A stretch of 63,763 bases of DNA, from assembly GCA_005884685.1 (NCBI GenBank), contig VBAH01000038.1:1-63763 (forward strand), written 5' to 3'. How positions within the stretch are numbered: the first letter of the stretch is position 1; each line of letters starts with the position of its first letter. Positions 27,704 to 35,596 of the stretch are shown here, in pieces. This DNA is from Alphaproteobacteria bacterium (GTDB lineage Bacteria; Pseudomonadota; Alphaproteobacteria; Rhizobiales; Xanthobacteraceae). The notes under the pieces were generated by a model. The model was not told the DNA's origin and did not search any database. It worked only from the letters and a program-made list of their open reading frames with translations. Made by a program: the position numbers and the translations under genes.

Positions 27704-27827
27704 GGCGCTCCCGCTGGCGCTACGCCAAGGAAACTGGGTAAGCTGATGTGGGAATTCGTGCAGGTGTCATCTGCCGGAAGCATTCGTCCGGGCTAGTTTC
27801 GACAGTTTTGAGGGGAAGGAGAACAAC

Positions 27828-28856
27828 ATGCTCAAACGAGGTTTCGCTCTCTTGGGCGCGGGTTGTCTTGCCGCGCTCGTTGCGGCGGCGCCGGCATTCG
27901 CGCAGAAGACAAAAGTTACGCTCTATACGGCACTCGAGAACGACCAGCTCGGCCCGTTTAAGCAGATCATCGAGGCCGCGGTGCCCGAAGCCGATATCGT
28001 GTGGGTGCGCGACTCCACTGGCGTCATCACGGCGCGCTTCTTGGCCGAGAAGGACAATCCGCGCGCCGACATGGTGTTCGGCCTTGCGGTCACCAGCCTG
28101 ATCCTGTTCGAGAAGCAGGGCCTGCTGGAGACTTATGAGCCCAAGGGCGTAGACAAGCTCAGGCCCCAGTTCCGCGACGGTACACCGCCCTACACCTGGA
28201 CCGGCATGGACGCGTTCGTGTCTGTCGTGTGTTTCAACACGGCCGAAGCCGCCAAGGGCAACGTCAAGGCGCCAACCTCCTGGAAGGACCTGACCGGGCC
28301 TGAGTACAAGGGCAAGATTGTCATGCCGCATCCGGCGTCGTCCGGCACCGGCTATCTCGCGGTTGCGGCCTGGCTGCAGATCATGGGCGAGGCCGAGGGC
28401 TGGAAGTTCATGGACGGCCTGCACGAGAACATCGGGGTCTATACCCATTCCGGCTCGGCGCCGTGCGTGCAGGCGGCGAAGGGCGAACGGATGGTCGGGA
28501 TCGGCTTCGACATGCGCGGCGCGCGTGAGAAGTCGCAAGGGGCGCCGCTCGAACTCATCCTGCCGAAGGAAGGCGCCGGCTGGGATATGGAGGCGACCAG
28601 CATCGTCAAGGGCACGAAGAATCTTGCCATCGCCAAGCAGATTGCCGATTGGGGCGCGAGCAAACAGGCGAGCGAGCTTTACTCGAAGTATTACGCGCTG
28701 GTGGCCGACCCGACGGTGAGGAATCTTCCGACCAATTATCCGGCGACGGCCGAGCAGGCGATGGTGAAGAACGACTTCGCCTGGATGGCCGAGAACCGCG
28801 ACCGCATTCTCGCCGAATGGTCGAAGCGCTACGAAAGCAAGGCCGCGCCGAAATAA
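27828..28856 (+). CDS. 2-aminoethylphosphonate-type ABC transporter substrate-binding protein
   Basis: A 342-residue periplasmic receptor of the iron/thiamine/aminoethylphosphonate (SBP type 6-like) class. The signal peptide is MLKRGFALLGAGCLAALVAA..AFAQK. Mature motifs include VTLYTALENDQLGPFKQI, IVWVRDSTGVITARF and YKGKIVMPHPASSGTGYL, the pattern of receptors annotated for 2-aminoethylphosphonate. A GGGGAAGGAG ribosome binding site precedes ATG 27828. ATPase and permease genes follow, and phnWAY precedes, so uptake of 2-aminoethylphosphonate or an N-methyl derivative is the best reading. A palindrome directly follows the gene. Confidence 0.88.
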   Translation: MLKRGFALLGAGCLAALVAAAPAFAQKTKVTLYTALENDQLGPFKQIIEAAVPEADIVWVRDSTGVITARFLAEKDNPRADMVFGLAVTSLILFEKQGLLETYEPKGVDKLRPQFRDGTPPYTWTGMDAFVSVVCFNTAEAAKGNVKAPTSWKDLTGPEYKGKIVMPHPASSGTGYLAVAAWLQIMGEAEGWKFMDGLHENIGVYTHSGSAPCVQAAKGERMVGIGFDMRGAREKSQGAPLELILPKEGAGWDMEATSIVKGTKNLAIAKQIADWGASKQASELYSKYYALVADPTVRNLPTNYPATAEQAMVKNDFAWMAENRDRILAEWSKRYESKAAPK

Positions 28857-28859
28857 GAA

Positions 28860-28967
28860 CCTCATCCTGAGGAGCGCCTGAAGGGCGCGTCCCGAAGGAT
28901 GACCAGAGGCTCAGCGTGTGTTGCCATCCTTCGAGACGGGCGCTTTGCGCCCTCCTCAGGATGAGGG
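28860..28967. repeat. Palindromic 'CCTCATCCTGAGGAG' element after the binding-protein gene
   Basis: CCTCATCCTGAGGAGCGCC pairs with GCCCTCCTCAGGATGAGG, with CCGAAGGATG/CATCCTTCG as an inner stem. It differs in sequence from the TCATCCCGG family but occupies the equivalent position after a transporter receptor gene. Confidence 0.85.
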
Positions 28968-28986
28968 CATCGTACGCGGATTGGGG

Positions 28987-30111
28987 ATGCGCATGGATGC
29001 ATCGGTAAAGTCGATGCAGAGCGGCAGTGCGAACACCGCGGGCCCCTTCCTGCGCATCCGCGCGCTCGCGAAGCGGTTCGGCGCGTTCACGGCGCTCAAG
29101 GACATCGATCTCGATGTTGCGAAGGGGGAGTTCGTCTGCTTCCTCGGACCCTCCGGTTGCGGCAAGACCACGCTGCTGCGCGCGATCGCCGGCCTCGATC
29201 CGCAGGACGAGGGGCTGATCGAGATCGCGGGCCGCGACGTGTCGAACCTGCCGCCGGCCGCGCGCGACTTCGGCATTGTGTTCCAGTCCTACGCGCTGTT
29301 TCCCAACCTCACGGTCGCGGCGAATGTCGGCTACGGCCTGGTCAATCGCCGCGCCGGCAGGGCCGCGATGGATGCGCGCGTGAAGGAACTGCTGGCATTG
29401 GTCGGCCTGCCCGAGCAGGGCACGAAGTATCCGGGCCAGCTTTCCGGCGGTCAGCAGCAGCGCGTCGCGCTGGCCCGCGCGCTGGCTACCTCGCCCGGCC
29501 TCTTGCTGCTCGACGAGCCGCTCTCCGCGCTCGATGCGCGCGTGCGCGTGCGGCTGCGCGAGGAGATCAAGCAGCTGCAGCGCCGGCTCGGCGTCACCAC
29601 CATTATGGTGACGCACGACCAGGAAGAAGCGCTCGCGATGGCCGACCGCATCGTGGTGATGAGAGAGGGCGTGATCGAACAGGTAGGCACGCCGTCCGAG
29701 ATCTACCGCAAGCCCGCGACCGCGTTCGTCGCCGATTTCGTCGGCACGATGACGTTTCTCGATGCACAGGTGAGCGGCCCCGACCGGCTGCGCTTCGGCA
29801 CCATCGAACTGGCCTGCAACAGCATCAACGGATTTGCGCACGGCGCCGCGGTGCGCATCGGGCTGCGCCCGGAGGAAATCCGTGTGCGCAACATCGACGC
29901 CGCGACGCCGAACCGGATCGACGCGCGCGTTTCGCTGCTCGATTTCCTCGGCGCGTTCTGCCGCGCCCGGCTCGAGCCCGAGGCTGCCCCGGGTGTCGCC
30001 ATCCTCGCGGACTTCTCCGCCAACCTGATGCGCGATCTTTCCGTCGTCGAGGGGCAAACGCTCACCATCGCGCTGCCGCCGGAATCGCTGCGCGTGTTCG
30101 CCAAGTCATGA
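28987..30111 (+). CDS. 2-aminoethylphosphonate-type ABC transporter ATP-binding protein
   Basis: A 374-residue ATPase: Walker A GPSGCGKTT, Q-loop in IVFQSYALFPNLTV, signature LSGGQQQR, Walker B LLLLDEPLSALD, H-loop in VTHDQEEA, and a C-terminal TOBE-like regulatory domain (from ~270). It resembles the phosphonate/iron/spermidine branch. The open frame begins upstream inside the palindrome; ATG 28987 or 28993, preceded by TTGGGG, is preferred because residues before it are repeat-encoded. Works with the receptor upstream and the fused permease downstream. Confidence 0.9.
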   Translation: MRMDASVKSMQSGSANTAGPFLRIRALAKRFGAFTALKDIDLDVAKGEFVCFLGPSGCGKTTLLRAIAGLDPQDEGLIEIAGRDVSNLPPAARDFGIVFQSYALFPNLTVAANVGYGLVNRRAGRAAMDARVKELLALVGLPEQGTKYPGQLSGGQQQRVALARALATSPGLLLLDEPLSALDARVRVRLREEIKQLQRRLGVTTIMVTHDQEEALAMADRIVVMREGVIEQVGTPSEIYRKPATAFVADFVGTMTFLDAQVSGPDRLRFGTIELACNSINGFAHGAAVRIGLRPEEIRVRNIDAATPNRIDARVSLLDFLGAFCRARLEPEAAPGVAILADFSANLMRDLSVVEGQTLTIALPPESLRVFAKS

Positions 30112-30130
30112 AGGCCGCCACAGACACGAC

Positions 30131-30240
30131 TGTCATCCCGGGCGAGGCTGAAGGCCGAGACCCGGGACCCATTTCTGCGCGAACGCTGAGCGCGGTGGCA
30201 CATGGGTCCCGGCTTTCGCTGCGCTCGGCCGGGATGACAG
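30131..30240. repeat. Palindromic TCATCCCGG/CCGGGATGA element between ATPase and permease genes
   Basis: CTGTCATCCCGGGCGAGGC at the left and CGCTCGGCCGGGATGACAG at the right, with GGGACCCAT/ATGGGTCCC inner arms. The permease ATG follows 13 bases later. Confidence 0.85.
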
Positions 30241-30253
30241 GCGAGCGTTTGGC

Positions 30254-31951
30254 ATGAGCGTCGCCACGGTACCGCTTCCGGTGATCGCGCAACGGGTCTC
30301 GCGCGAGGCCTGGGTCGCGCGCGCCGGCGTCATCCTTCTGGTCGCGTGGCTGGTGCTATCGATCGCGCTGCCGCTGTGGGCGCTGTTGTCGAAAAGCTTC
30401 CAGAATGCGAACGGCGAATTCATCGGCGTCGCCAACTACCTGCGCTATTTCTCGACGCCGAGCCTGTTCAATTCGATCTTCAACAGCGTCGGCGTTGCGA
30501 TCGCGACCACGGTGATCGTGATTCCGCTCGCGTTCGTCTACGCCTACGCGCTCACGCGCACCCGCATGCGCTTCAAGGGGCTTTTTTACGCAGCAGCGAT
30601 GCTGCCGCTGTTCGCGCCGTCGCTGCTCTCCGCCATCTCCCTCATCTACCTGTTCGGCAACCAGGGCCTGCTCAAGGGCCTGATGTTCGGCTCGTCGATC
30701 TACGGCGCGAACGGGATCATCGTTGCGCAGGTGTTCTACTGCTTCCCGCACGCGCTGATCATTGCCGTCACCGCGCTCGCGCTCGCCGATGCGCGGCTCT
30801 ACGAGGTTGCCGACGCGCTCGGCACCAGGAAGTCGCGCATCTTCCGCACCGTCACCTTGCCGGGCGCGAAGTTCGGCCTGATCAATGCGGCCTTCGTGGT
30901 GTTCACGCTCGTCGTCACCGACTTCGGCATCGCCAAGGTGATCGGCGGCCAGTTCAACGTGCTCGCGACCGACGCCTACAAGCAGGTGGTCGGCCAGCAG
31001 AACTTCGAGATGGGTGCGGTGGTCGGCATGGTGCTGCTCGTGCCGGCGGTGCTCGCCTTCGTGATCGACCGCATGGTGCAGCGCCGCCAGGTGGCGCTGC
31101 TCTCGGCGCGCGCGGTTCCGCTCGAACCGAAGCAGAATCGCCCGCGCGACGCTGCGCTGATGGTCTACTGCCTCGTGATCGGCGGAATTCTGGTCGGCGT
31201 GCTCGGCACCGCGATCTGGGCCTCATTCATCACCTATTGGCCGTATAACCTCACGCCGACCTTGAAGAACTACGACTTCGCCAATTTCGATCCCGGCGGC
31301 TGGTCGCCGTATTTCACGTCGATCTGGATGGCGACGCTTGCGGCCGTGTTCGGCACGGGAATCGTGTTCACCGGCGCGTATGTCGTCGAGAAAACCAGGG
31401 TGATGCCGGGCGGGCGCATGATCGCGCATCTGCTCGCGATGCTGCCGATGGCGGTGCCCGGCCTGGTGCTGGGCCTGGGTTACGTGTTCTTCGTCAACGC
31501 CAGATGGAATCCGCTCGGCTTTCTCTACGGCACGCTCGCCGTGCTGGTGATCAACTCGATCGCGCATTTCTACACCGTGGCGCATATCACCTCGCTCACC
31601 GCGCTGAAGCAGATCGATCCGGAATTCGAATCGGTGTCCGCCTCGCTCAAGGTGCCGTTCTGGCGCACGTTCGCGCGTGTCACGGTGCCGATCTGCTGGC
31701 CCGCGATCCTCGACATTGCGATCTATATTTTTGTCAATGCGCTAACGACTGTGTCGGCAGTGATCTTCCTCTATGGACCCGACACCAAGCTCGCCGCGAT
31801 CGCCATCGTGCACATGGACGAGATGGGTGCCTCCGCCGCCGCCGCCGGCATGGCGACGATGATCGTGTTCACGGCGCTCGGCGCGAAGCTCTTGCAGCTC
31901 CTGCTCGACCGCCTGCTGTTCACGCGCCTGCAGGCCTGGCGCAAGAGATGA
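30254..31951 (+). CDS. 2-aminoethylphosphonate-type ABC transporter permease (fused double permease)
   Basis: A 565-residue inner-membrane protein with two binding-protein-dependent transport domains in tandem. The first EAA-type loop is YEVADALGTRKSRIFRTVTL (~residue 180), the second FESVSASLKVPFWRTFARV (~residue 460). About twelve transmembrane segments are apparent. A fused permease serves both halves of the channel, as in the FbpB/AfuB and aminoethylphosphonate systems. It completes a three-gene importer; no second permease gene is needed. Confidence 0.92.
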   Translation: MSVATVPLPVIAQRVSREAWVARAGVILLVAWLVLSIALPLWALLSKSFQNANGEFIGVANYLRYFSTPSLFNSIFNSVGVAIATTVIVIPLAFVYAYALTRTRMRFKGLFYAAAMLPLFAPSLLSAISLIYLFGNQGLLKGLMFGSSIYGANGIIVAQVFYCFPHALIIAVTALALADARLYEVADALGTRKSRIFRTVTLPGAKFGLINAAFVVFTLVVTDFGIAKVIGGQFNVLATDAYKQVVGQQNFEMGAVVGMVLLVPAVLAFVIDRMVQRRQVALLSARAVPLEPKQNRPRDAALMVYCLVIGGILVGVLGTAIWASFITYWPYNLTPTLKNYDFANFDPGGWSPYFTSIWMATLAAVFGTGIVFTGAYVVEKTRVMPGGRMIAHLLAMLPMAVPGLVLGLGYVFFVNARWNPLGFLYGTLAVLVINSIAHFYTVAHITSLTALKQIDPEFESVSASLKVPFWRTFARVTVPICWPAILDIAIYIFVNALTTVSAVIFLYGPDTKLAAIAIVHMDEMGASAAAAGMATMIVFTALGAKLLQLLLDRLLFTRLQAWRKR

Positions 31952-31961
31952 TACACTCAGT

Positions 31962-32073
31962 TGTCATCCCGGCCGAGCGAAGCGAGAGCCGGGACCCATC
32001 TATCCGCGAGTATCGAGGGTAGTGGTATATGGGTCCCGGATCGGCTCGCGTTGCTCGCCGTCCGGGATGACAG
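31962..32073. repeat. Palindromic TCATCCCGG element, left bracket of the GIY-YIG gene
   Basis: Its right part (32021-32073, AGTGGTATATGGGTCCCGGA ... GGGATGACAG) is repeated at 32471-32523 with a single mismatch, exactly 450 bases downstream. Confidence 0.9.
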
Positions 32074-32088
32074 CCGAGTGCTTTGCTC

Positions 32089-32385
32089 ATGCCGTACTAC
32101 CTCTACATTCTCGCAAGCGGGCGTCGCGGCACGCTCTACATCGGTGTGACCAACGACTTGGTGCGCCGTGTCTACGAGCATCGCACCGATGCTATTGCCG
32201 GATTTACCAAGAAGCATTGCATCCACCGATTGGTTTATTATGAAGTCCACGATGACATCAGCGAAACGATCGCGAGAGAGAAGCGCATCAAGCGCTGGGC
32301 GCGGGCTTGGAAAGTGGAATTGATCGAGAAGCAGAATGAGGATTGGCACGATCTGTGGCCAACCTTAGGAGCTTGGGGCAGATGA
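32089..32385 (+). CDS. GIY-YIG nuclease family protein (98 aa)
   Basis: A single-domain endonuclease of the UvrC/YhbQ superfamily. YYLYILASG and TLYIGVTNDLVRRVYEH form the GIY-YIG motif with the catalytic Tyr and Arg; REKRIKRWARAWKVELIEK holds the conserved Glu/Lys region. ATG 32089 (MPYYLYIL) is chosen over a TTG two codons upstream. It stands alone between two copies of a palindromic repeat whose right arms are 52/53 identical, so it may travel with, or act on, these repeats. Known family members of this size have no settled role. Confidence 0.9.
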   Translation: MPYYLYILASGRRGTLYIGVTNDLVRRVYEHRTDAIAGFTKKHCIHRLVYYEVHDDISETIAREKRIKRWARAWKVELIEKQNEDWHDLWPTLGAWGR

Positions 32386-32406
32386 TCGGCGGTGAAACAC
32401 TCTCCG

Positions 32407-32523
32407 TTGTCATCCCGGGCGAGGCCGGAGGGCGAGACCCGGGACCCATTTGTCCGCGAACGCGGGATGCAGTGGTATATGGGTCCCGGATCGGCTCGCG
32501 CTGCTCGCCGTCCGGGATGACAG
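32407..32523. repeat. Palindromic TCATCCCGG element, right bracket of the GIY-YIG gene
   Basis: GTCATCCCGGGCGAGGCC at the left; the right part at 32471-32523 is a near-identical direct repeat of 32021-32073. Confidence 0.9.
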
Positions 32524-32541
32524 TTGAGTGTGTGACAGCCC

Positions 32542-33912
32542 GTGAATAAGCCCACTCCCTCCGAATCCGAAAGCGACACCAACCTGTCGCCGCAGCGGCG
32601 CGCATGGGCGGAGAAGAATCTCGACGCCGAGGCGCAGACGCTGCTCGCCGAGGACGAGAAGTATTTCCTGCGCCAGTCGGTCTCGACGCCGTGCCTCAAC
32701 GCCATCGTCAAGGCGGACGGCATCTGGATCGAGGACACCGCCGGCCGCCGCTATATGGATTTCCATGGCAACAACGTGCACCACATCGGCTACGGCCATC
32801 CGCGGCTGAAGCGCGCGATCGCCGAGCAGATGGACGCGCTGCCGTTCGCGCCGCGCCGCTACACCTGCGGGCCGGCGGTGGCGCTCGCCGCGAAACTTGC
32901 CGAGATCGCGCCCGGCAACCTCTCCAAGGTGCTGTTCACCCCCGGCGGTTCGGACGCGGTGGAAGTGGCGATCAAGATCGCGCGTGCCGCGACCGGCCGC
33001 TACAAGATGCTGTCGTTCTGGGACGCGTTCCACGGCGCGGGCTTCGGCGCCGCCGCGGTCGGTGGCGAAGCGCTGTTCCGCTCCGGCGGCGTCGGCCCGT
33101 TGATGCCGGGCGCCGAGCATGTTGCGCCCTACGCGGGTTACCGCTGTCCCTACGGCACATCGACCATCGGGGCGAGCGCGGACGCCTGTGCGCGCATGAT
33201 CGAATATGTGCTCGAGCGCGAAGGTGACATCGCGGCCTTCATCGCCGAGCCGATGCGCGCGGTGCCGCACATTCCCCCACCCGGGTTCTGGCGGCGCGTT
33301 CGCGCGGCTTGCGACCGTCACGGCACGCTGTTGATCTTCGATGAGATCCCGACCGGGCTCGGCAAGACCGGCAAGATGTTTGCGTCCCAGCACGACGGGG
33401 TGGTGCCGGACCTTCTCGTGCTCGGCAAGGCGCTCGGCGGCGGGATCGTGCCGATCGCGGCCGTGCTGGCGCGGCCGGAGCTCGATGTCGGCGCGGCGTA
33501 CGCGTTCGGCCACTACACGCACGAGAAGAACCCGGTGACGGCGCGCGCTGCACTCACCACCATCCAGATCATCGAGGACGAGGAACTGGTGGCGAACGCC
33601 GGCAGGGTCGGAGCTTCCGCACTCGCGCGCCTGCACGAGATGAAATCGAAGCATGCGCTGATCGGCGACGTGCGCGGCCTCGGCCTGCTGCTCGGGATCG
33701 AGCTGGTCACCTCGCGCGTGAGTAAGGCGCCGGCCAAGGCCGCGGCCGAAGCCGTGATGTATCGCGCGCTGGAGACGGGGCTGTCGTTCAAGACAACATT
33801 CGGCAACGTCTTGACGCTGACGCCGCCATTGACGGTGACCGAGGCCGAGATGGGCAAGGCGCTCGATATTCTCGATGAGGCGATCGGCACTGTCGCGGCG
33901 GAGAAGCCGTGA
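32542..33912 (+). CDS. Class III PLP enzyme; candidate (R)-1-hydroxy-2-aminoethylphosphonate ammonia-lyase (PbfA-like)
   Basis: A 456-residue fold-type I PLP protein with the class III layout: FTPGGSDAVEVAIKIAR, LLIFDEIPTGLGKTGKMF and the PLP lysine (~296) in LVLGKALGGGIVP. The DEIPTG and LGK versions depart from the common transaminase DEVQTG/AK forms. PbfA, an established ammonia-lyase in phosphonate clusters that yields phosphonoacetaldehyde, belongs to this family; location just after the aminoethylphosphonate importer makes it a good candidate. An omega-aminotransferase for another amine is the alternative, particularly given the ligase and dehydrogenases that follow. GTG start. Confidence 0.6.
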   Translation: MNKPTPSESESDTNLSPQRRAWAEKNLDAEAQTLLAEDEKYFLRQSVSTPCLNAIVKADGIWIEDTAGRRYMDFHGNNVHHIGYGHPRLKRAIAEQMDALPFAPRRYTCGPAVALAAKLAEIAPGNLSKVLFTPGGSDAVEVAIKIARAATGRYKMLSFWDAFHGAGFGAAAVGGEALFRSGGVGPLMPGAEHVAPYAGYRCPYGTSTIGASADACARMIEYVLEREGDIAAFIAEPMRAVPHIPPPGFWRRVRAACDRHGTLLIFDEIPTGLGKTGKMFASQHDGVVPDLLVLGKALGGGIVPIAAVLARPELDVGAAYAFGHYTHEKNPVTARAALTTIQIIEDEELVANAGRVGASALARLHEMKSKHALIGDVRGLGLLLGIELVTSRVSKAPAKAAAEAVMYRALETGLSFKTTFGNVLTLTPPLTVTEAEMGKALDILDEAIGTVAAEKP

Positions 33913-33915
33913 ATC

Positions 33916-34032
33916 CGTCATGGCCGGGCTTGTCCCGGCCATCCACGTCTTTAACGTGTCCATGAAGGAAGACGTGGATGCCCGGCCATCAGGGCGTTTA
34001 CGCCCGTCTTCGACGGGCTATGGCCGGGCATA
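33916..34032. repeat. Palindromic 'TCATGGCCGGG' element with nested 36-bp insert (copy 2)
   Basis: GTCATGGCCGGGCTTGTCCC and ATCCACGTCTTTAACGTG/GAAGACGTGGAT stems; at 33987-34022 the 36-bp insert sits between ATGCCCGGC and GCCGGGCAT. If translated it would add about 23 residues to the next protein, which I do not accept. Confidence 0.85.
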
Positions 34033-34046
34033 ACGCGGGAGGGGGC

Positions 34047-35414
34047 ATGGCAGGGAATCTCAGCTTCAGCGAATTAAAGAAAGCCGTCGCGGCCGGCACG
34101 ATCGACACCGTGATCGTCGCGATGGTGGACATGCAGGGCCGCCTCATCGGCAAGCGCTTCCAGGCGGAGTTCTTCCTCGACGGCGCGCACGAGGAGACGC
34201 ACGGCTGCGACTACCTGCTCGCCGACGACATCGACATGGAGCCGGTGCCGGGCTACGCGGCGGCGAGCTGGGACAAGGGTTACGGCGATTTCGTCATGAA
34301 GCCCGACATGACGACCTTGCGCCGCCTGCCGTGGCTCGACGGCACCGCGCTGGTGCTCGCCGACGTGCTCGATCACCATCACCACGACGTGCCGCATTCG
34401 CCGCGCGCGATGTTGAAGGCCCAGGTCGCGCGGCTGAAGAGCCGGAAGATGCGCGCCTACTGCGCCTCCGAGCTCGAGTTCTACCTGTTCGACGAGAGCT
34501 ACGAGGCGATCCACGGCAAGCACTACGTCGCCCCGAAAACCGCCGGGCATTACATCGAGGACTATCACATCCTGCAGACCACCAAGGAGGAGGGCGTGAT
34601 GCGCGCCATCCGCCGCGGGCTGCAGGGCGCGGGCATTCCGGTGGAGAACTCGAAAGGCGAGTGGGGCCCGGGGCAGGAGGAGATCAACGTCCGCTATTCC
34701 GACGCGCTCGACATGGCCGACAACCATGCGATCCTGAAGAATGGCGTGAAGGAGATCGCGCACCTGCAGGGCAAGGCCGTCACCTTCATGGCGAAATGGA
34801 ATTACGGGCTCGCCGGTTCCTCCTCGCACATCCACGCGTCGCTGTGGGACGCGGCCGGCAGGACGCCGCTGTTCTTCGACAGGCGCGCCGAGCTCGGCAT
34901 GTCGGCGCTGATGCGCGCGTTCGTCGCTGGCCAGCTCGCCTACGCGCGCGACATGACGTATTTTCTCGCGCCCTACATCAATTCGTACAAGCGCTTCCAG
35001 GTCGGCACCTTCGCGCCGACCAAGGCGGTGTGGAGCCGCGACAACCGCACCGCCGGGTTTCGTTTATGCGGCGAGGGGAGCAAGGCGATCCGCATCGAGT
35101 GCCGCATCGGCGGCGCGGACCTCAACCCGTATCTCGCATTCGCCGCGCTGATCGCGGCGGGCCTGAAGGGTGTCGAGGAGAAGCTCGAACTGGAGGCGCC
35201 GTTCTCCGGCGATGCCTATCACGGCAAGAAACTGCCCGAGGTGCCGAAGACCTTGCGCGAGGCGACCGAGTGCCTCGACAAGTCGAAGATGCTGCGCGCG
35301 GCCTTCGGCGAGGCGGTGGTCGATCACTATGTGCATACTGCAAAGTGGGAGCAGTTCGAGTACGACCGGCGCGTCACCGACTGGGAGCTGATGCGCGGGT
35401 TTGAGAGGTATTGA
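34047..35414 (+). CDS. Glutamine-synthetase-family ligase (gamma-glutamyl-amine synthetase-like)
   Basis: A 455-residue GS-fold enzyme: the beta-grasp N-terminus (VIVAMVDMQGRLIGKRF), metal-binding ASELEFYLF, EEINVRYSDALDMADN, and the catalytic-core GSSSHIHASLWD with later SYKRFQVGTFAPTKAVW. Members lying outside true GlnA ligate glutamate to amines such as putrescine or ethanolamine. With a PLP enzyme, an aldehyde dehydrogenase and an alcohol dehydrogenase it could form a gamma-glutamylation route for an amine. ATG 34047 follows GGGAGGGGG; the longer frame begins in a repeat. The amine is unknown. Confidence 0.8.
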   Translation: MAGNLSFSELKKAVAAGTIDTVIVAMVDMQGRLIGKRFQAEFFLDGAHEETHGCDYLLADDIDMEPVPGYAAASWDKGYGDFVMKPDMTTLRRLPWLDGTALVLADVLDHHHHDVPHSPRAMLKAQVARLKSRKMRAYCASELEFYLFDESYEAIHGKHYVAPKTAGHYIEDYHILQTTKEEGVMRAIRRGLQGAGIPVENSKGEWGPGQEEINVRYSDALDMADNHAILKNGVKEIAHLQGKAVTFMAKWNYGLAGSSSHIHASLWDAAGRTPLFFDRRAELGMSALMRAFVAGQLAYARDMTYFLAPYINSYKRFQVGTFAPTKAVWSRDNRTAGFRLCGEGSKAIRIECRIGGADLNPYLAFAALIAAGLKGVEEKLELEAPFSGDAYHGKKLPEVPKTLREATECLDKSKMLRAAFGEAVVDHYVHTAKWEQFEYDRRVTDWELMRGFERY

Positions 35415-35440
35415 TGCAGACGCCGGAGCACACATTGAGG

Positions 35441-35586
35441 CTGTCATCCCGGGCGAGCGCCTTAAGCGCGTTCACGCGCGTCTGCGACGCGCTATGGCGC
35501 GAGACCCGGGACCCATCGTTCACCTGCGCTGGCCGAGAGATGGGTCCCGGCTCGCGCGGCCTTCGGCCGCTTGGCCGGGATGACAG
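35441..35586. repeat. Palindromic TCATCCCGG element with diverged nested 36-bp insert (copy 4)
   Basis: CTGTCATCCCGGGCGAGCGC at the left, GGCCGGGATGACAG at the right. At 35461-35496 it holds a diverged insert starting CTTAAGCGCGTTCACGCG and ending GACGCGCTATG, matching the 36-bp insert family at most positions, with the stem bases changed in a paired manner. Confidence 0.8.
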
Positions 35587-35596
35587 CGGAGTGTGA

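Noticed and set aside
33978-34046. Longer start for the glutamine-synthetase-like protein (adds 23 residues)
   Set aside because: The extra residues ([14 protein letters not shown]) are encoded by a palindrome with nested insert, and ATG 34047 has a strong ribosome binding site.
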